From positions 1 to 61,307 of the forward strand of contig JAFYNK010000016.1 of assembly GCA_017548125.1 (NCBI GenBank): a stretch of 61,307 nucleotides of DNA. Reading direction: 5' to 3'. This stretch comes from Bacteroidales bacterium (GTDB lineage: Bacteria > Bacteroidota > Bacteroidia > Bacteroidales > F082). Position numbers and translations under genes: made by a program. Below the pieces are notes generated by a model that worked only from the letters and a program-made list of their open reading frames with translations, was not told the DNA's origin and searched no databases. Below are positions 43,201 to 51,730 of the stretch, one piece after another (the stretch's first letter is position 1; every line of letters begins with the position of its first letter).

Positions 43201-43391
43201 AAGAAATCAAGAAGATTGTCGATGACAAATCCAAATACACTGATTGGTCAAAGCGTGACGACATCAAAGCAGAGTTAAAAATGGACTTGATTCTCATATT
43301 GGCAGAATACGGTTATCCTCCAGTCACCAACGATGATGTTTTCAAAGAGATTTTCGAACAAGCAGAAAACTTCAAGAAATACAATTCATAA
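40215..43391 (+). CDS. hsdR: Type I restriction endonuclease subunit HsdR
   Basis: 1058 residues. PD-(D/E)xK nuclease motif with D135, E149 and K151 (VVLEFKS), SF2 translocase with Walker A GATGCGKS (293-300), DEAH (397-400), FTGTP, and a motif VI-like ISRVNRVYPGKDKG, then a long helical C-terminal region. Complete. Works with HsdM and HsdS to cut unmodified DNA at a distance. Composition is like hsdM and unlike the genes between them. Confidence 0.96.
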   Translation: MPHFNEHTLEMAIMELFENEGYIYTNGELIHKELSDVLLRDDLRLYLQSRYAEHGISSLEIENVIARLTANAGGSLYENNVYTYRMITEGFAIKREDSAKADLFIEPIDFTKESNNIFRIVNQLEIKGTEKRIPDGIVYINGLPMVVLEFKSAVKEDTTIKDAYTQLTVRYRRDIPELFKYNAFVVISDGVNSKYGSLFTPYDYFYAWRKVESEDKATDGISSLLTMIQGLFRKERLLSVIKDFVFLPDSSKKEQKIVCRYPQFFATHKLFNNIRQHSKLNADGDGKGGTYFGATGCGKSFTMLFLTRMLMRSREFASPTIILITDRTDLDTQLSEQFGKAKTFIGDDCVVEVESRAKLREHLQGRTSGGVFLTTIHKFTEDTKLLSERANIICISDEAHRSQTNLLQKVQHTDKGVRRSYGFAKYLHDSLPNATYVGFTGTPIDATIDVFGDVVDSYTMTESVADEITCRIVYEGRAAKVLLDNTKLQEIEKYYEECAEEGTNEYQIEESKRAVTQMERILGDPDRLQTVAEDFVEHYESRIEEGSTVEGKAMFVCSNRTIAYNLYKKIIKLRPEWAQKSTSKIIELPQYGIAAEESEQYGSEAMPIERVKLVMTRNKDDEKELWDLLGTDEDRKKIDVQFKNPHSNFKIAIVVDMWITGFDVPCLDTMYIDKPLQQHTLIQTISRVNRVYPGKDKGLIVDYIGIKNNMNKALKRYATGEIDSGTIETIEQSITMVKDELDILRRMFAKFDYSKFITGTPLEQLDCLNKGAEFIQVTKETENLFMGHTKKLKSAFNMCCNSEQITFEEREDIHFFCGIRSIIYKLTKGETPDAAQMNARVCKMIEEAILSENVEEIIQIGNDKDKLDLLSEDYMERLSKLKMPNTKVKLMERLLKTVITEFKKVNKIKGTDFTQRLNELVNRYNDRSDSAIFADEVLTEVASQMADLLKEINKEKQSFKDLGITYEEKAFYDILIAVAKQFGFDYPTDKAKTLAEEIKKIVDDKSKYTDWSKRDDIKAELKMDLILILAEYGYPPVTNDDVFKEIFEQAENFKKYNS

Positions 43392-43449
43392 TGCGTAATT
43401 ACAATTATTGTTTTTTGGGGTATTATGGCTAACGTTAAAATGCAAAGCC

Positions 43450-44655
43450 TCAGCGTCTCTCAACCCTCTTCATATATGCATTCTTCGCATAGGAAAGGAA
43501 AAATATCAGAGAAAGAGCGCTTACTACTGCCGACATCAGGAATGCCGAGTTGTAACCTCCGAGATGTTCCGCCACATAACCTCCTAAAATAATTCCAAGT
43601 CCTACTCCTAAGTCCCAGCTTGTCAATATCGTGGCATTTGCCGTTCCTCTCTTGTCGTGCGTTGTCATATTCAAGAACATCGTCTGAACCGCAGGATACA
43701 TGCTAGCCTGACCGAAGCCAATAACAACAGCGGAGATATAATATCCATATAAGGTTTGCCAGAATGCAAACATCGAATAACCTACAAAGACGACTATCAC
43801 GCCGTATGTCGCATTTCTGACAGCATAACCTTTGCTCAAGGCCTTCACTCCAACAAAACGCGACAATATCAGACCGAGAGCAAAGAGCATAAAGAAGGTT
43901 CCTGTTCCTGTAGTGATATTCAGCACGTCCTTACTGTAGATGGCGATGTATGTCGCGAGGATTCCATACGCCATAGCTATGAATGTTATACAAATACCCT
44001 GACTCCATCCTTCTAACAGAAGAAATCTGTCGAGCGACATCTTCTTCTTTTCCATGACTGGCGGACGGTATTTACAATTAACGAAGGTATTTATAAGAAG
44101 TCCGAGCAATGCGAAAAGCAGAGAAACGGTAAACAAAAGATTATAACTATCAAAATGATGGTAAAGCATAAGACTCAAGGACGGACCTACCGCCATTGCG
44201 AAGTTGTTGCTAAGTCCCCAATAACCAATGCCCTCGCCTCTTCTTTGCGAAGGAAGCACGTCGATAGCGACAGTATTGCTCGACACCGACGTCAATCCGA
44301 AAGGCGCTCCATGTAGCGTCCTTATCACAGCAAAGAGAATAATGGAACCGGTGAGATAATATCCAAGGAAGAAAAGAGCGAATGAAGCATAACCGATAAG
44401 AAGTACTTTCTTTCTGGAAAACCTATCGACGATGTAACCGCTGAAGAAACGTATCGCGAGCGCTGCGATGCTATATCCGCTCAGCACCAGACCTATCATC
44501 GCCTTGTCGGCATTGAACACGTCTCTGAGATAAAGAGGCAGCAATGGCGTCACGAAATAGAACGAGAAATACATCATAAAGTTGGCCATCCATACCTTTA
44601 GATAATCTCCAGCAAACAGTTTAGGTTCCTTTTCCATATTATCATTATGTTTCAT
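43450..44655 (-). CDS. MFS efflux transporter
   Basis: 401 residues with 12 predicted membrane helices. The loop-2 motif GYIVDRFSRKKVLL is the MFS G-x-x-x-D-R-x-G-R-K/R signature, and helix 5 has the antiporter-type GLTSVSS...GEGIGYWGL. Probably a drug/proton exporter of unknown substrate. Start at ATG 44655 is used because the ATG at 44673 falls inside the terminator hairpin of the upstream gene; 44637 is another candidate. Convergent with hsdR. Confidence 0.88.
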   Translation of the reverse strand: MKHNDNMEKEPKLFAGDYLKVWMANFMMYFSFYFVTPLLPLYLRDVFNADKAMIGLVLSGYSIAALAIRFFSGYIVDRFSRKKVLLIGYASFALFFLGYYLTGSIILFAVIRTLHGAPFGLTSVSSNTVAIDVLPSQRRGEGIGYWGLSNNFAMAVGPSLSLMLYHHFDSYNLLFTVSLLFALLGLLINTFVNCKYRPPVMEKKKMSLDRFLLLEGWSQGICITFIAMAYGILATYIAIYSKDVLNITTGTGTFFMLFALGLILSRFVGVKALSKGYAVRNATYGVIVVFVGYSMFAFWQTLYGYYISAVVIGFGQASMYPAVQTMFLNMTTHDKRGTANATILTSWDLGVGLGIILGGYVAEHLGGYNSAFLMSAVVSALSLIFFLSYAKNAYMKRVERR

Positions 44656-44661
44656 AGCATT

Positions 44662-44695
44662 CAAAAAAAACACCCGACTCTTTCGAACCGGGTGT
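44662..44695 (-). terminator. Terminator after the TPR membrane protein
   Basis: On the minus strand ACACCCG, a 12-nt loop, CGGGTGT and eight T. Confidence 0.9.
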
Positions 44696-44717
44696 ATATC
44701 TCTTGATTATTATATAC

Positions 44718-45407
44718 TTATTTCATTTGAGCTTGAGCTTTAGCGATATATTTTTCGATGCTGAAAGCTTCGTTGCTGTTAGGATATTCAGCTTTGATAC
44801 GTTTGTATGTATCGATAGCTTTTTGGTAGTTACCTGCCATTTCGTAAGCCATACCAGCTCTGAGCAAATAGAAAGGAGATGTGAATGTGTTTTCGTTAGC
44901 TGCTGCATTTTCGTATGCTTTTGCTGCTTCAGCTAATTTGTCGAGTTCCATATATGCATCGCCCATTGCGCCTGCTGCCAAAGATGAAACGATAACATCT
45001 TTACCTTTGAATTCTTTAAGATAATTGATAGCGTTGTTGAAATCGCCTGTGTTGAGGTAGCAAATACCTGCGTAATATTTTGCTAAATTAGCTGTTTTTG
45101 TACCACCGAATTCGTTGATAACATCAACAAAACCGAGATAGTTACCGTCACCATTGAGAGCTGTGGTGAAGTTGTCGTTTTCAAAATACTGCTCTGCATG
45201 ATAAATAGCTTCTTGAGCATTCTTTTCACGTGGTTCGAGATAATACTTCTTAACGCCGAAAACAGCAAGAACTACAACTATCAATGCTACGAGTACAACT
45301 GTGATAGTCTTTTGATTCTTTTCAATAAAAAGTTCTGTGTTTGTTAAAGTTGTTTCAATAGATTCGAGGCGTTCGTCACCTTCATTCTTTACAATTTGTT
45401 TTGCCAT
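44718..45407 (-). CDS. Membrane-anchored tetratricopeptide repeat protein
   Basis: 229 residues: a cytoplasmic N-terminus, one membrane segment (about 34-51, VVLVALIVVVLAVFGV), then TPR-like helices (AKYYAGICYLNTGDFNNAINYL; GAMGDAYMELDKLAEAAKAYENA; RAGMAYEMAGNYQKAIDTYKR). This layout resembles the YfgM/BamD-like periplasmic TPR scaffolds; the exact partner is unknown. ATG 45407 (MAKQIVKNEGDERLES) fits a promoter box at 45431-45438; the longer frame upstream has no conservation and would include that box. Confidence 0.88.
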   Translation of the reverse strand: MAKQIVKNEGDERLESIETTLTNTELFIEKNQKTITVVLVALIVVVLAVFGVKKYYLEPREKNAQEAIYHAEQYFENDNFTTALNGDGNYLGFVDVINEFGGTKTANLAKYYAGICYLNTGDFNNAINYLKEFKGKDVIVSSLAAGAMGDAYMELDKLAEAAKAYENAAANENTFTSPFYLLRAGMAYEMAGNYQKAIDTYKRIKAEYPNSNEAFSIEKYIAKAQAQMK

Positions 45408-45430
45408 ATCTAATACATTTTTTCGAACTG

Positions 45431-45438
45431 CAAATTTA
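45431..45438 (-). promoter_or_regulatory. Promoter -7 box for the TPR protein
   Basis: The minus strand reads TAAATTTG, 24 nt before the ATG. Confidence 0.6.
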
Positions 45439-45473
45439 GTTTTTTTATCTGAAAAATCAACAAAAAAATTAAA

Positions 45474-45481
45474 TATATTTG
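45474..45481 (+). promoter_or_regulatory. Promoter -7 box for the S9 peptidase
   Basis: TATATTTG, 28 nt before the ATG at 45509. Confidence 0.6.
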
Positions 45482-45508
45482 CTTTATTATTTTTTAAATC
45501 AAATTTAT

Positions 45509-48097
45509 ATGAAAAAAGCATTGTTTACCTTAGCATTACTGATGCTAATCACTTCTTTTTCTGACATAAAGGCACAAAGTTCAGAAGAAACATCATACCG
45601 ACAAGCTGAACGCTTCCTTATGATAGAAACACAAAATCTTAACGTTCCTATGTTAAATAAGGGCGCCAACGTCGCCGGCAAGAATTTTAACGCGACAGAT
45701 TTTCTGGAATTAATACAGATGCCAAACGCTCAAAGAGCTGCTTCCGAAAGAAAAATCTACGACAAAACAAACTCTCCTGTCTGGTTCGAGGAATCAACAA
45801 ACGAAGACGGACACCTTAATATTATATATACAAAAACCGAAAAAGAACAATATTCACATACAATACTCGCTGGATATTTAGAGAACACCGAATACCAAGA
45901 AGTCAAGTTCAAAGCCACATCAACTTCTGCTTTCGACTTATACATCGACGGCGAGAAAATCTTATTCAACAAAGAATTTTGCAAAGAAAACAATACCAAG
46001 GATAAAAGCCTTAAACTTGAGATAGGCAAACACGACATCATCGTAAAATCCTTACACAAGAACAACAGCGAATGCGACTGGAATTTCAAGTTTGAATTTA
46101 CAGGCGAAAAACCTGAAGCACTCACATGGAGTACCGACCCGACTAAAAACATGGACTTATACACCGTCATGAACGGCATCCGTCTCACCGGCGCTTCAAT
46201 ATCTCCATGCGGCAACTACGTAAAATATTCTTATAGAGAGACATTAGCTCCTAAAGGCAGCTCTTATTCTTGGTCAGAAATCATCGACTTAAGAAACGGC
46301 AGCACTATCATCAACACCAAATATAATAATATAGGTGGTGTTTATTTCCATCCTAGCGAAGCTGCTGTATATTTCAAAAAGAATGACAACGGAAAGTCAC
46401 AGGTTTATATGCAAAACCTCGAAAACGGCGTCGTTACACTTCTTATGGAAGCTTCAAAGGATATGAATTCTTATACCATCTCTAACGACGGCAACTTCAT
46501 CATCTACGGCATCAACATACAAGGCGAGAAAAGCAAAGACGGCGTCAACCGCCTCGACGGCATGGAAGACCGCTGGCCATGGTGGCGCAACCAGACAGAC
46601 CTCTACCACTACGACATCAACACTGGTATGCATTCACAACTCACAGCCGGAGAATTGAGCACATCCTTGCACGACATCAACAACGACTGCAGCAAAATAA
46701 TCGTAAGCCAATCAGTTAGAGACTATACAACACGTCCTTATTCAAAACAGATCATGATGGAGATTGACGTCAACGACTTCAGCATCGACACATTATGGGT
46801 TGACTATTTCGGCGGTTCTGCAATATATTCTCCTGACGGAAAACAGTTGTTGGTCACAGGCTCAGCAGCGATGTTCGACGGCAAAGGAAGAAACCTTCCT
46901 AAGAAAATGATTGCCAACGACTACGACAAAGAAGCATATATCTTCGACATCGAGACAAAAGACGTCAGATGCATCAGCAAGAACTTCGATCCTAACATCG
47001 ACCAAGTAGTCTGGTGCAAGCACGACAACAAAATTTATCTCAAAGTAGAAGAGAAATCGTACAACAACATCTACGTCTATGATACTAATAAAGGTGCTTT
47101 TGAAGAGATAGAAACAGAACTCGACAACGTCTTCAGCATGAGCAAGGCACAGAACAGTCCGCTCATCGCCTATTACGGCAGCGGCATTCAATCACCAGAG
47201 AGAGGATTCGTCGTCAATTTGGAAAACAACGAAATCGTCTCAAGCAGCAACCCTGAAGAAGAATTGTTCAAAGACCTTAAATTCGGAGAATATCACGACT
47301 ACATCTACAAGACAAAAGCCGGAAACATCGTTGATGGTTTCTATTACCTTCCAGCAGACTTCGACAGCAGCAAGAAATATCCTATGATCGTATATTATTA
47401 CGGCGGAACAAGTCCAACAGGCAGACACCTCAGAGGTCTTTATCCAAAGAACTATTTCGCCGCCAACGGCTATGTCGTTTATATCATAATACCATCAGGT
47501 TCTACAGGTTACGGTCAGGAGTTCGCAGCACGTCACGTCAACAACTGGGGCATCACCGTCGCTGACGAGATTATCGACGCCACCAAGGACTTCATCAAGA
47601 AACACGACTTCGTCGATGGTGAACACGTCGGTTGTATGGGCGCATCGTACGGCGGTTTCATGACAGAGTTATTGACAACACGCACCGACATTTTCGCAGC
47701 AGCGATCTCGCACGCCGGCATCAGCTCCATCTCATCATACTGGGGCGAAGGATACTGGGGATGGGGTTACAACACCGTTGCTGCAGCGGGCACATTCCCA
47801 TGGGACAACCAGAAGATGTATGTCGGACAGAGCGCCTTGTTCAACGCCGATAAAGTCAACACTCCTCTCCTACTCTTGCACGGATCATCAGACACCAACG
47901 TGCCTGTCGGAGAAAGCATACAGCTTTACACAGCATTGAAACTCTTAGGCAAAGAATGCGAGTTGGTACAAGTTGAAGGCGAAGACCACCATATCAGAGA
48001 CTATCAAAAACGCATCAAATGGCACAAGACCATCATGGCATGGTTCGAGAAACACCTCAAAGGCGACGACTCATGGTGGTGTGAGATGTATGAATAA
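45509..48097 (+). CDS. S9 family peptidase (prolyl oligopeptidase/DPP-like), secreted
   Basis: 862 residues. Signal peptide MKKALFTLALLMLITSFSDI-KA, an extra N-terminal beta domain (about 60-200), a propeller (about 200-600) and a C-terminal alpha/beta-hydrolase domain with GASYGG (nucleophile Ser), SSDTNVP (Asp) and EDHHI (His). Similar to Bacteroidota S9 peptidases acting on peptides in the periplasm or envelope. ATG 45509 is chosen; upstream residues are not a signal. Ends with a tandem array and a hairpin. Asaccharolytic peptide use is compatible with such enzymes but is not shown here. Confidence 0.92.
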   Translation: MKKALFTLALLMLITSFSDIKAQSSEETSYRQAERFLMIETQNLNVPMLNKGANVAGKNFNATDFLELIQMPNAQRAASERKIYDKTNSPVWFEESTNEDGHLNIIYTKTEKEQYSHTILAGYLENTEYQEVKFKATSTSAFDLYIDGEKILFNKEFCKENNTKDKSLKLEIGKHDIIVKSLHKNNSECDWNFKFEFTGEKPEALTWSTDPTKNMDLYTVMNGIRLTGASISPCGNYVKYSYRETLAPKGSSYSWSEIIDLRNGSTIINTKYNNIGGVYFHPSEAAVYFKKNDNGKSQVYMQNLENGVVTLLMEASKDMNSYTISNDGNFIIYGINIQGEKSKDGVNRLDGMEDRWPWWRNQTDLYHYDINTGMHSQLTAGELSTSLHDINNDCSKIIVSQSVRDYTTRPYSKQIMMEIDVNDFSIDTLWVDYFGGSAIYSPDGKQLLVTGSAAMFDGKGRNLPKKMIANDYDKEAYIFDIETKDVRCISKNFDPNIDQVVWCKHDNKIYLKVEEKSYNNIYVYDTNKGAFEEIETELDNVFSMSKAQNSPLIAYYGSGIQSPERGFVVNLENNEIVSSSNPEEELFKDLKFGEYHDYIYKTKAGNIVDGFYYLPADFDSSKKYPMIVYYYGGTSPTGRHLRGLYPKNYFAANGYVVYIIIPSGSTGYGQEFAARHVNNWGITVADEIIDATKDFIKKHDFVDGEHVGCMGASYGGFMTELLTTRTDIFAAAISHAGISSISSYWGEGYWGWGYNTVAAAGTFPWDNQKMYVGQSALFNADKVNTPLLLLHGSSDTNVPVGESIQLYTALKLLGKECELVQVEGEDHHIRDYQKRIKWHKTIMAWFEKHLKGDDSWWCEMYE

Positions 48098-48133
48098 AAG
48101 ACTACAAGACTACAAGACTACAAGACTACAAGT
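48098..48133 (+). repeat. Tandem array of GACTACAA units
   Basis: Four copies of AAGACTACA directly follow the S9 peptidase stop codon; same unit as 5186-5229. Confidence 0.9.
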
Positions 48134-48150
48134 GTTTTAGTAATGAAGTA

Positions 48151-48196
48151 ATGCAGTAATGGAGTGATGGAGTAAAATCCGACGACATTACTGCAT
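48151..48196 (+). terminator. Hairpin after the S9 peptidase gene
   Basis: ATGCAGTAATG and CATTACTGCAT form an 11-bp perfect stem around a 24-nt loop. There is no long T run, so function as a terminator is not certain; a small palindrome CCTCGAATTCGAGG follows at 48208-48221. Confidence 0.5.
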
Positions 48197-48247
48197 TATT
48201 TCATTTGCCTCGAATTCGAGGTAATTAAACCATGTATTGTGTAAACA

Positions 48248-48607
48248 TTATCCCCATTTCTCTCCTCTAATCACAGGCATAAGATTCTGTTGGATGAAGT
48301 TGGAATAACTAGAGATATTTTTCTCTTTTTCCATCCATTGCTCATTCTTGTCCATCAACTTGGAAACACTTATGATATGTGTTGAGAACAATCTTTTCTT
48401 TATAATATAGACTTCATAGTCATTACATTCACATCCTAAATCAGAACCGCAGATATTGACATCTATCCCAAATTGATGATTTTTGAAAACTACAGATGGA
48501 TACGATCTTAATCCTATTGTAATATCTTTCACCGAATAATGTTCGTATATCAAAAAATAAAAATGATTTAAAATCCAACTGATATTTTCTATTTGCAATT
48601 CCTTCAT
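48248..48607 (-). CDS. Hypothetical protein, 119 residues
   Basis: No family recognised. The sequence starts MKELQIENISWILNHFYFLIYEHYSV and contains a cysteine group (CGSDLGCECNDYEVY). No signal peptide or membrane segment. Coding status is supported by codon structure and length; it lies in a run of minus-strand accessory genes with the decayed lipoprotein and the second RhuM gene. Confidence 0.55.
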   Translation of the reverse strand: MKELQIENISWILNHFYFLIYEHYSVKDITIGLRSYPSVVFKNHQFGIDVNICGSDLGCECNDYEVYIIKKRLFSTHIISVSKLMDKNEQWMEKEKNISSYSNFIQQNLMPVIRGEKWG

Positions 48608-48648
48608 GACTTTATGATGATATAAATTCGTATTGTTTGTGAATCTTT

Positions 48649-48851
48649 CTACTTCTCTATTTTAACAAGTTTGCCATATTCATAGTAAAATGTATGACCG
48701 TATTTGTCTTCTGGCATGTCTTTGTATTTGGTTTTCACAGGCTGATTGCCAGTTCGTTGCAGATATTTCCGAAACCGTCTATCCCAATCAGCTGCACGGA
48801 ACCACATGACAACATGAAGAATAATGACATTATAAGAGATAATTTTTTCAT
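48649..48851 (-). pseudogene. Decayed small lipoprotein
   Basis: ATG at 48849-48851 opens MKKLSLIMSLFFMLSCGS, a lipoprotein signal with lipobox MLSC, but the frame stops after 38 residues. A neighbouring frame (also open from ATG 48807, MWFRAADW) continues as DWDRRFRKYLQRTGNQPV, then KYKDMPEDKYGHTFYYEYG and stops at 48649-48651, and looks like the lost mature part. The 203-nt span is not a multiple of three, consistent with an indel. Alternatively the 52-residue internal frame is a gene on its own. Confidence 0.5.
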
Positions 48852-48875
48852 GATTTAATTTTTTATATTTTTTGT

Positions 48876-49874
48876 TTATTGATTGTTTATCAAACGAATA
48901 TCTTTATCCAATTCTTTGATGCTTTCAATATGAATTTGTTCTTTTTCTATTTCTTTGAATCTCATATATTCAGATTCCGCTTTCTCTATCGCTAGTTCAT
49001 GAGAAATTTTACCAGGACCTTCCAACACATTTCTTTCATTAAGTTTTAAAATCAGATCTAAACGTTCCTTCCAGTCTTTCATATACATAGGACGATGAGC
49101 CAAAGCTTGTGCTTCTGCATAAGCCAAATATTGTTCAACGATTAGTTTTAACGCCTTTAACTCATCTTCTTGAAGATAATTTTTACCAATTGTGACATCC
49201 TGTTTTCTCACTTTAGAAACAGCACTAGTAGATGTGAGTCCCATCATTGGCAAAGAAGCATTTGCTCTATAATAAATAAGTTCGGCTGCAGTTTTCTCAC
49301 TGACAGCCCATAATAATTTATTTTGAACTTCTTTGAAAAAATTCAACGTCATCTCATCTGAAGGATCATAGTCGATACTTGTTTTGTATATATCTTTAAT
49401 CTGTTGATAGAAAATCTTTTCTTCTATTCTGATTTCTCGAATCTTTTCTATCAACTCTTTGAAATAGTTCATTGAAGATCCCTTTTTGAAGCGTTCTTCA
49501 TTCAAAGCATAACCTCTGATAATATAATCTCTCAGACGTTGAGTAGCCCAAATGCGGAACATCGTACCTTGACGAGATTTTACACGGTATCCAACAGAAA
49601 TAATTACATCTAGATTGTAGAAATTTGTTGGTTTGGTTGAAAAATCGGAAATTCCGATTTTTCTCACGCTCAACTCTTCTTGAAGTTCTCCTTCTTGAAA
49701 AATATGTAATATATGCTCATTAATTGTTGATTTTCCTTTTCCAAACAACAATGCCATTTGTTCTTGCGTGAGCCATACGGTTTCGTCTTGAAAAAGAACA
49801 TCAACTTTAACATTGCCATCTTCCGATTGGTATATGACTATTTCATCTTGGATTGGTGATATTTCCTGTTTCAT
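48876..49874 (-). CDS. RhuM-family protein
   Basis: 332 residues: ETVWLTQEQMALLFGKGKSTINEHILHIFQEGEL, FYNLDVIISVGYRVKS, FRIWATQRLRDYIIRGYAL, and the helical C-terminal half with VTIGKNYLQEDEL. Clearly paralogous to the RhuM at 39064 but lacks its zinc ribbon. A promoter-like TAAATTTG (minus strand 49895-49902) overlaps the first ATG (49895), so ATG 49874 (MKQEISPIQDE) is preferred; a second box TACTTTTG at 49975-49982 would allow the longer start. Function unknown; not beside restriction genes here. Confidence 0.87.
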   Translation of the reverse strand: MKQEISPIQDEIVIYQSEDGNVKVDVLFQDETVWLTQEQMALLFGKGKSTINEHILHIFQEGELQEELSVRKIGISDFSTKPTNFYNLDVIISVGYRVKSRQGTMFRIWATQRLRDYIIRGYALNEERFKKGSSMNYFKELIEKIREIRIEEKIFYQQIKDIYKTSIDYDPSDEMTLNFFKEVQNKLLWAVSEKTAAELIYYRANASLPMMGLTSTSAVSKVRKQDVTIGKNYLQEDELKALKLIVEQYLAYAEAQALAHRPMYMKDWKERLDLILKLNERNVLEGPGKISHELAIEKAESEYMRFKEIEKEQIHIESIKELDKDIRLINNQ

Positions 49875-50091
49875 ATCTCTTAGTTTTTTATTCACAAATT
49901 TAAAAATATTTTCCAGTCCTTTCTTGAACTTTATAACTTATTACACATTTATAGTTGATAAATAATTCACTCTACAAAAGTACAACTATCATTTCGCTTT
50001 TGTCAAGCATTTATAAAGAAAATATTTTGCTTTTAACATTTTTTAACGCAATGTTAATAAAATCAATAATGTTATGTTAAGATTTTTTAAG

Positions 50092-50228
50092 ACTTTCCGC
50101 TATATCTTTTTCCGCCTCCAGCTTCCGTCTCCTTCTCGCTTCCAAAATCCACTTCCGTCTCCAAAATCCGCCCCGTTATCCGTCTCCAGCTTCCGCCTCC
50201 AAAAGAATGCCGCTCCAATCCCTAACGC
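50092..50228 (-). repeat. Interspersed repeat, copy B, with substituted interior
   Basis: Its ends CTTTCCGCTATATCTTT and ATGCCGCTCCAATCCCTAACGC equal those of copies A and C, but the interior is a degenerate array of TTCCGTCTCC/TTCCGCCTCC/CAAAATCC units. The following 50229-50425 has further repeat-like text (TTTCGCCCTTTCAGGGCTTT, GCAGAGACGCAGATG, AATTCC/CCTCAAATCC). Nothing coding is seen in the 49983-50425 gap. Confidence 0.8.
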
Positions 50229-50425
50229 ATAAGGCGATGGAAGTGGCGAGCTTTTATACATCGAATCATTATTTATCCATAAGGCGTTGCCTCATGCTAT
50301 ATATGTTTCGCCCTTTCAGGGCTTTTGTTTTTTCTCGCAGAGACGCAGATGAACGCAAAGAAAATTCCAATTCCCAAATCTCGTCCCCAATTCCTTAATT
50401 CCTCAAATCCTCAGTTCTTAATCAG

Positions 50426-51676
50426 TTACAATTGTATCCTTTCAATATACGATTCAAAATGATTCAAAGAGTTTCTTTTCTTTGTAACGGCATAAAGATT
50501 TCCTTTATGTATTTTTATCTTTTCAGCCATAAAGCCATTTATATTAATCAAAGGTCTTGTCTCGCCGCTTTTGATGTCAATCTCACTTAATTTCGTACCA
50601 AATATAGTGTAAAATCTGCCAAAACCAGAATCTTTGTAAATCTTATAACGCCAGAAGTCTTCTTCAACTGGATAAGAGATGTCGCATTCGTGAAGAGGAT
50701 TCATATTTTCATCGTAAGTGATGATTTTGTTGTTAAGATGGTCGAAATAATATAAGGTGTCATTTATTTTGTCGAGGTGCGAATCTTTTGTATGATACCA
50801 TGCCAGTTTGACGAACTCCTCCCAGTCATCATCCGACGGACTTCCTAAAGGCAATTTGTATTTAGAATGAAACTGACGTTCTTCTTTAATCATACGGTAA
50901 GATTCCATATCGTTACATACTATTATCGTCTCTTTCTGCTTCGACTCAAAATTTATTCTATAGAAATTGGAGATGTATCCGTCCATCATATTTTCCTTGA
51001 AATAAACATATTGATGCGTCATGAAAATGATTTTATCCATCACATTGAAATAATGTTTTTTCTCTGTGGCATAATTGATTATATAATTCATACGATCATC
51101 TTCTCTGACAATCTGATATATTGAATCACGACCTAAAATCTGACAGCAATCCAGACAGTTAAGGAATAATTTCTCAGGTTCAATATGTTTTGGGATACAG
51201 ATCGTATCAATAGGATCAAGCCATAAATCCTGAACCAAGATACGACATTCTTTCAATGTGTTACCTTTTCTTTGTAGCACGAAAACCTTATCATCAAAAA
51301 TCTCGAAGTCGAACATCACATAACCTGTTTCGCTGTAATGTTTTATTTTATCAGCGCTCACTCCCACTGCGTCAAGCATATAATATACTTCTCTCATCTT
51401 GAAGTTAATCTCTATTGTATCACGATTAGGAATCACGTTCACCAAAGTATCTTCGTAACCGATACAGGAAAACAACAATCCGACTTTCTTGTCAGTTCTT
51501 GGTAACATCATAATAAAGTCGCCATTATTATCAGAACTAAGTCCAAAGTCGGTATTGATAATGGAGATGTTGATATTCTTTTCAACTACATTTCCTCTCA
51601 CAACAGAATACTCACTCTGCGCAAAAGAACTCACTCCGCAGATAAAAAGAAATGTTATTAAAAGTAATTTTTTCAT
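50426..51676 (-). CDS. Secreted protein: carboxypeptidase-regulatory-like domain plus propeller-like region (paralog 2)
   Basis: 416 residues: signal peptide ending VSSFAQ, a beta-sandwich (about 22-95) resembling the CarboxypepD regulatory-like domain that precedes TonB-dependent receptors (VVRGNVVEKNI...DNNGDFIMML), then a repeat-rich region reminiscent of a 6-bladed beta-propeller. Shares the signal peptide almost exactly with the gene upstream (MKKLLLITFLFxCG) and the same architecture, so the two are tandem duplicates that have diverged strongly. Function unknown; possibly surface or periplasmic binding. Confidence 0.72.
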   Translation of the reverse strand: MKKLLLITFLFICGVSSFAQSEYSVVRGNVVEKNINISIINTDFGLSSDNNGDFIMMLPRTDKKVGLLFSCIGYEDTLVNVIPNRDTIEINFKMREVYYMLDAVGVSADKIKHYSETGYVMFDFEIFDDKVFVLQRKGNTLKECRILVQDLWLDPIDTICIPKHIEPEKLFLNCLDCCQILGRDSIYQIVREDDRMNYIINYATEKKHYFNVMDKIIFMTHQYVYFKENMMDGYISNFYRINFESKQKETIIVCNDMESYRMIKEERQFHSKYKLPLGSPSDDDWEEFVKLAWYHTKDSHLDKINDTLYYFDHLNNKIITYDENMNPLHECDISYPVEEDFWRYKIYKDSGFGRFYTIFGTKLSEIDIKSGETRPLININGFMAEKIKIHKGNLYAVTKKRNSLNHFESYIERIQL

Positions 51677-51730
51677 AGTGGTTTATTTTTTAAGACAACA
51701 GACACTCCTAATTCCTAACTCCTCATTGAA

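Noticed and set aside
44656-44673. Longer N-terminus of the MFS protein
   Set aside because: It overlaps the terminator hairpin of the TPR gene.
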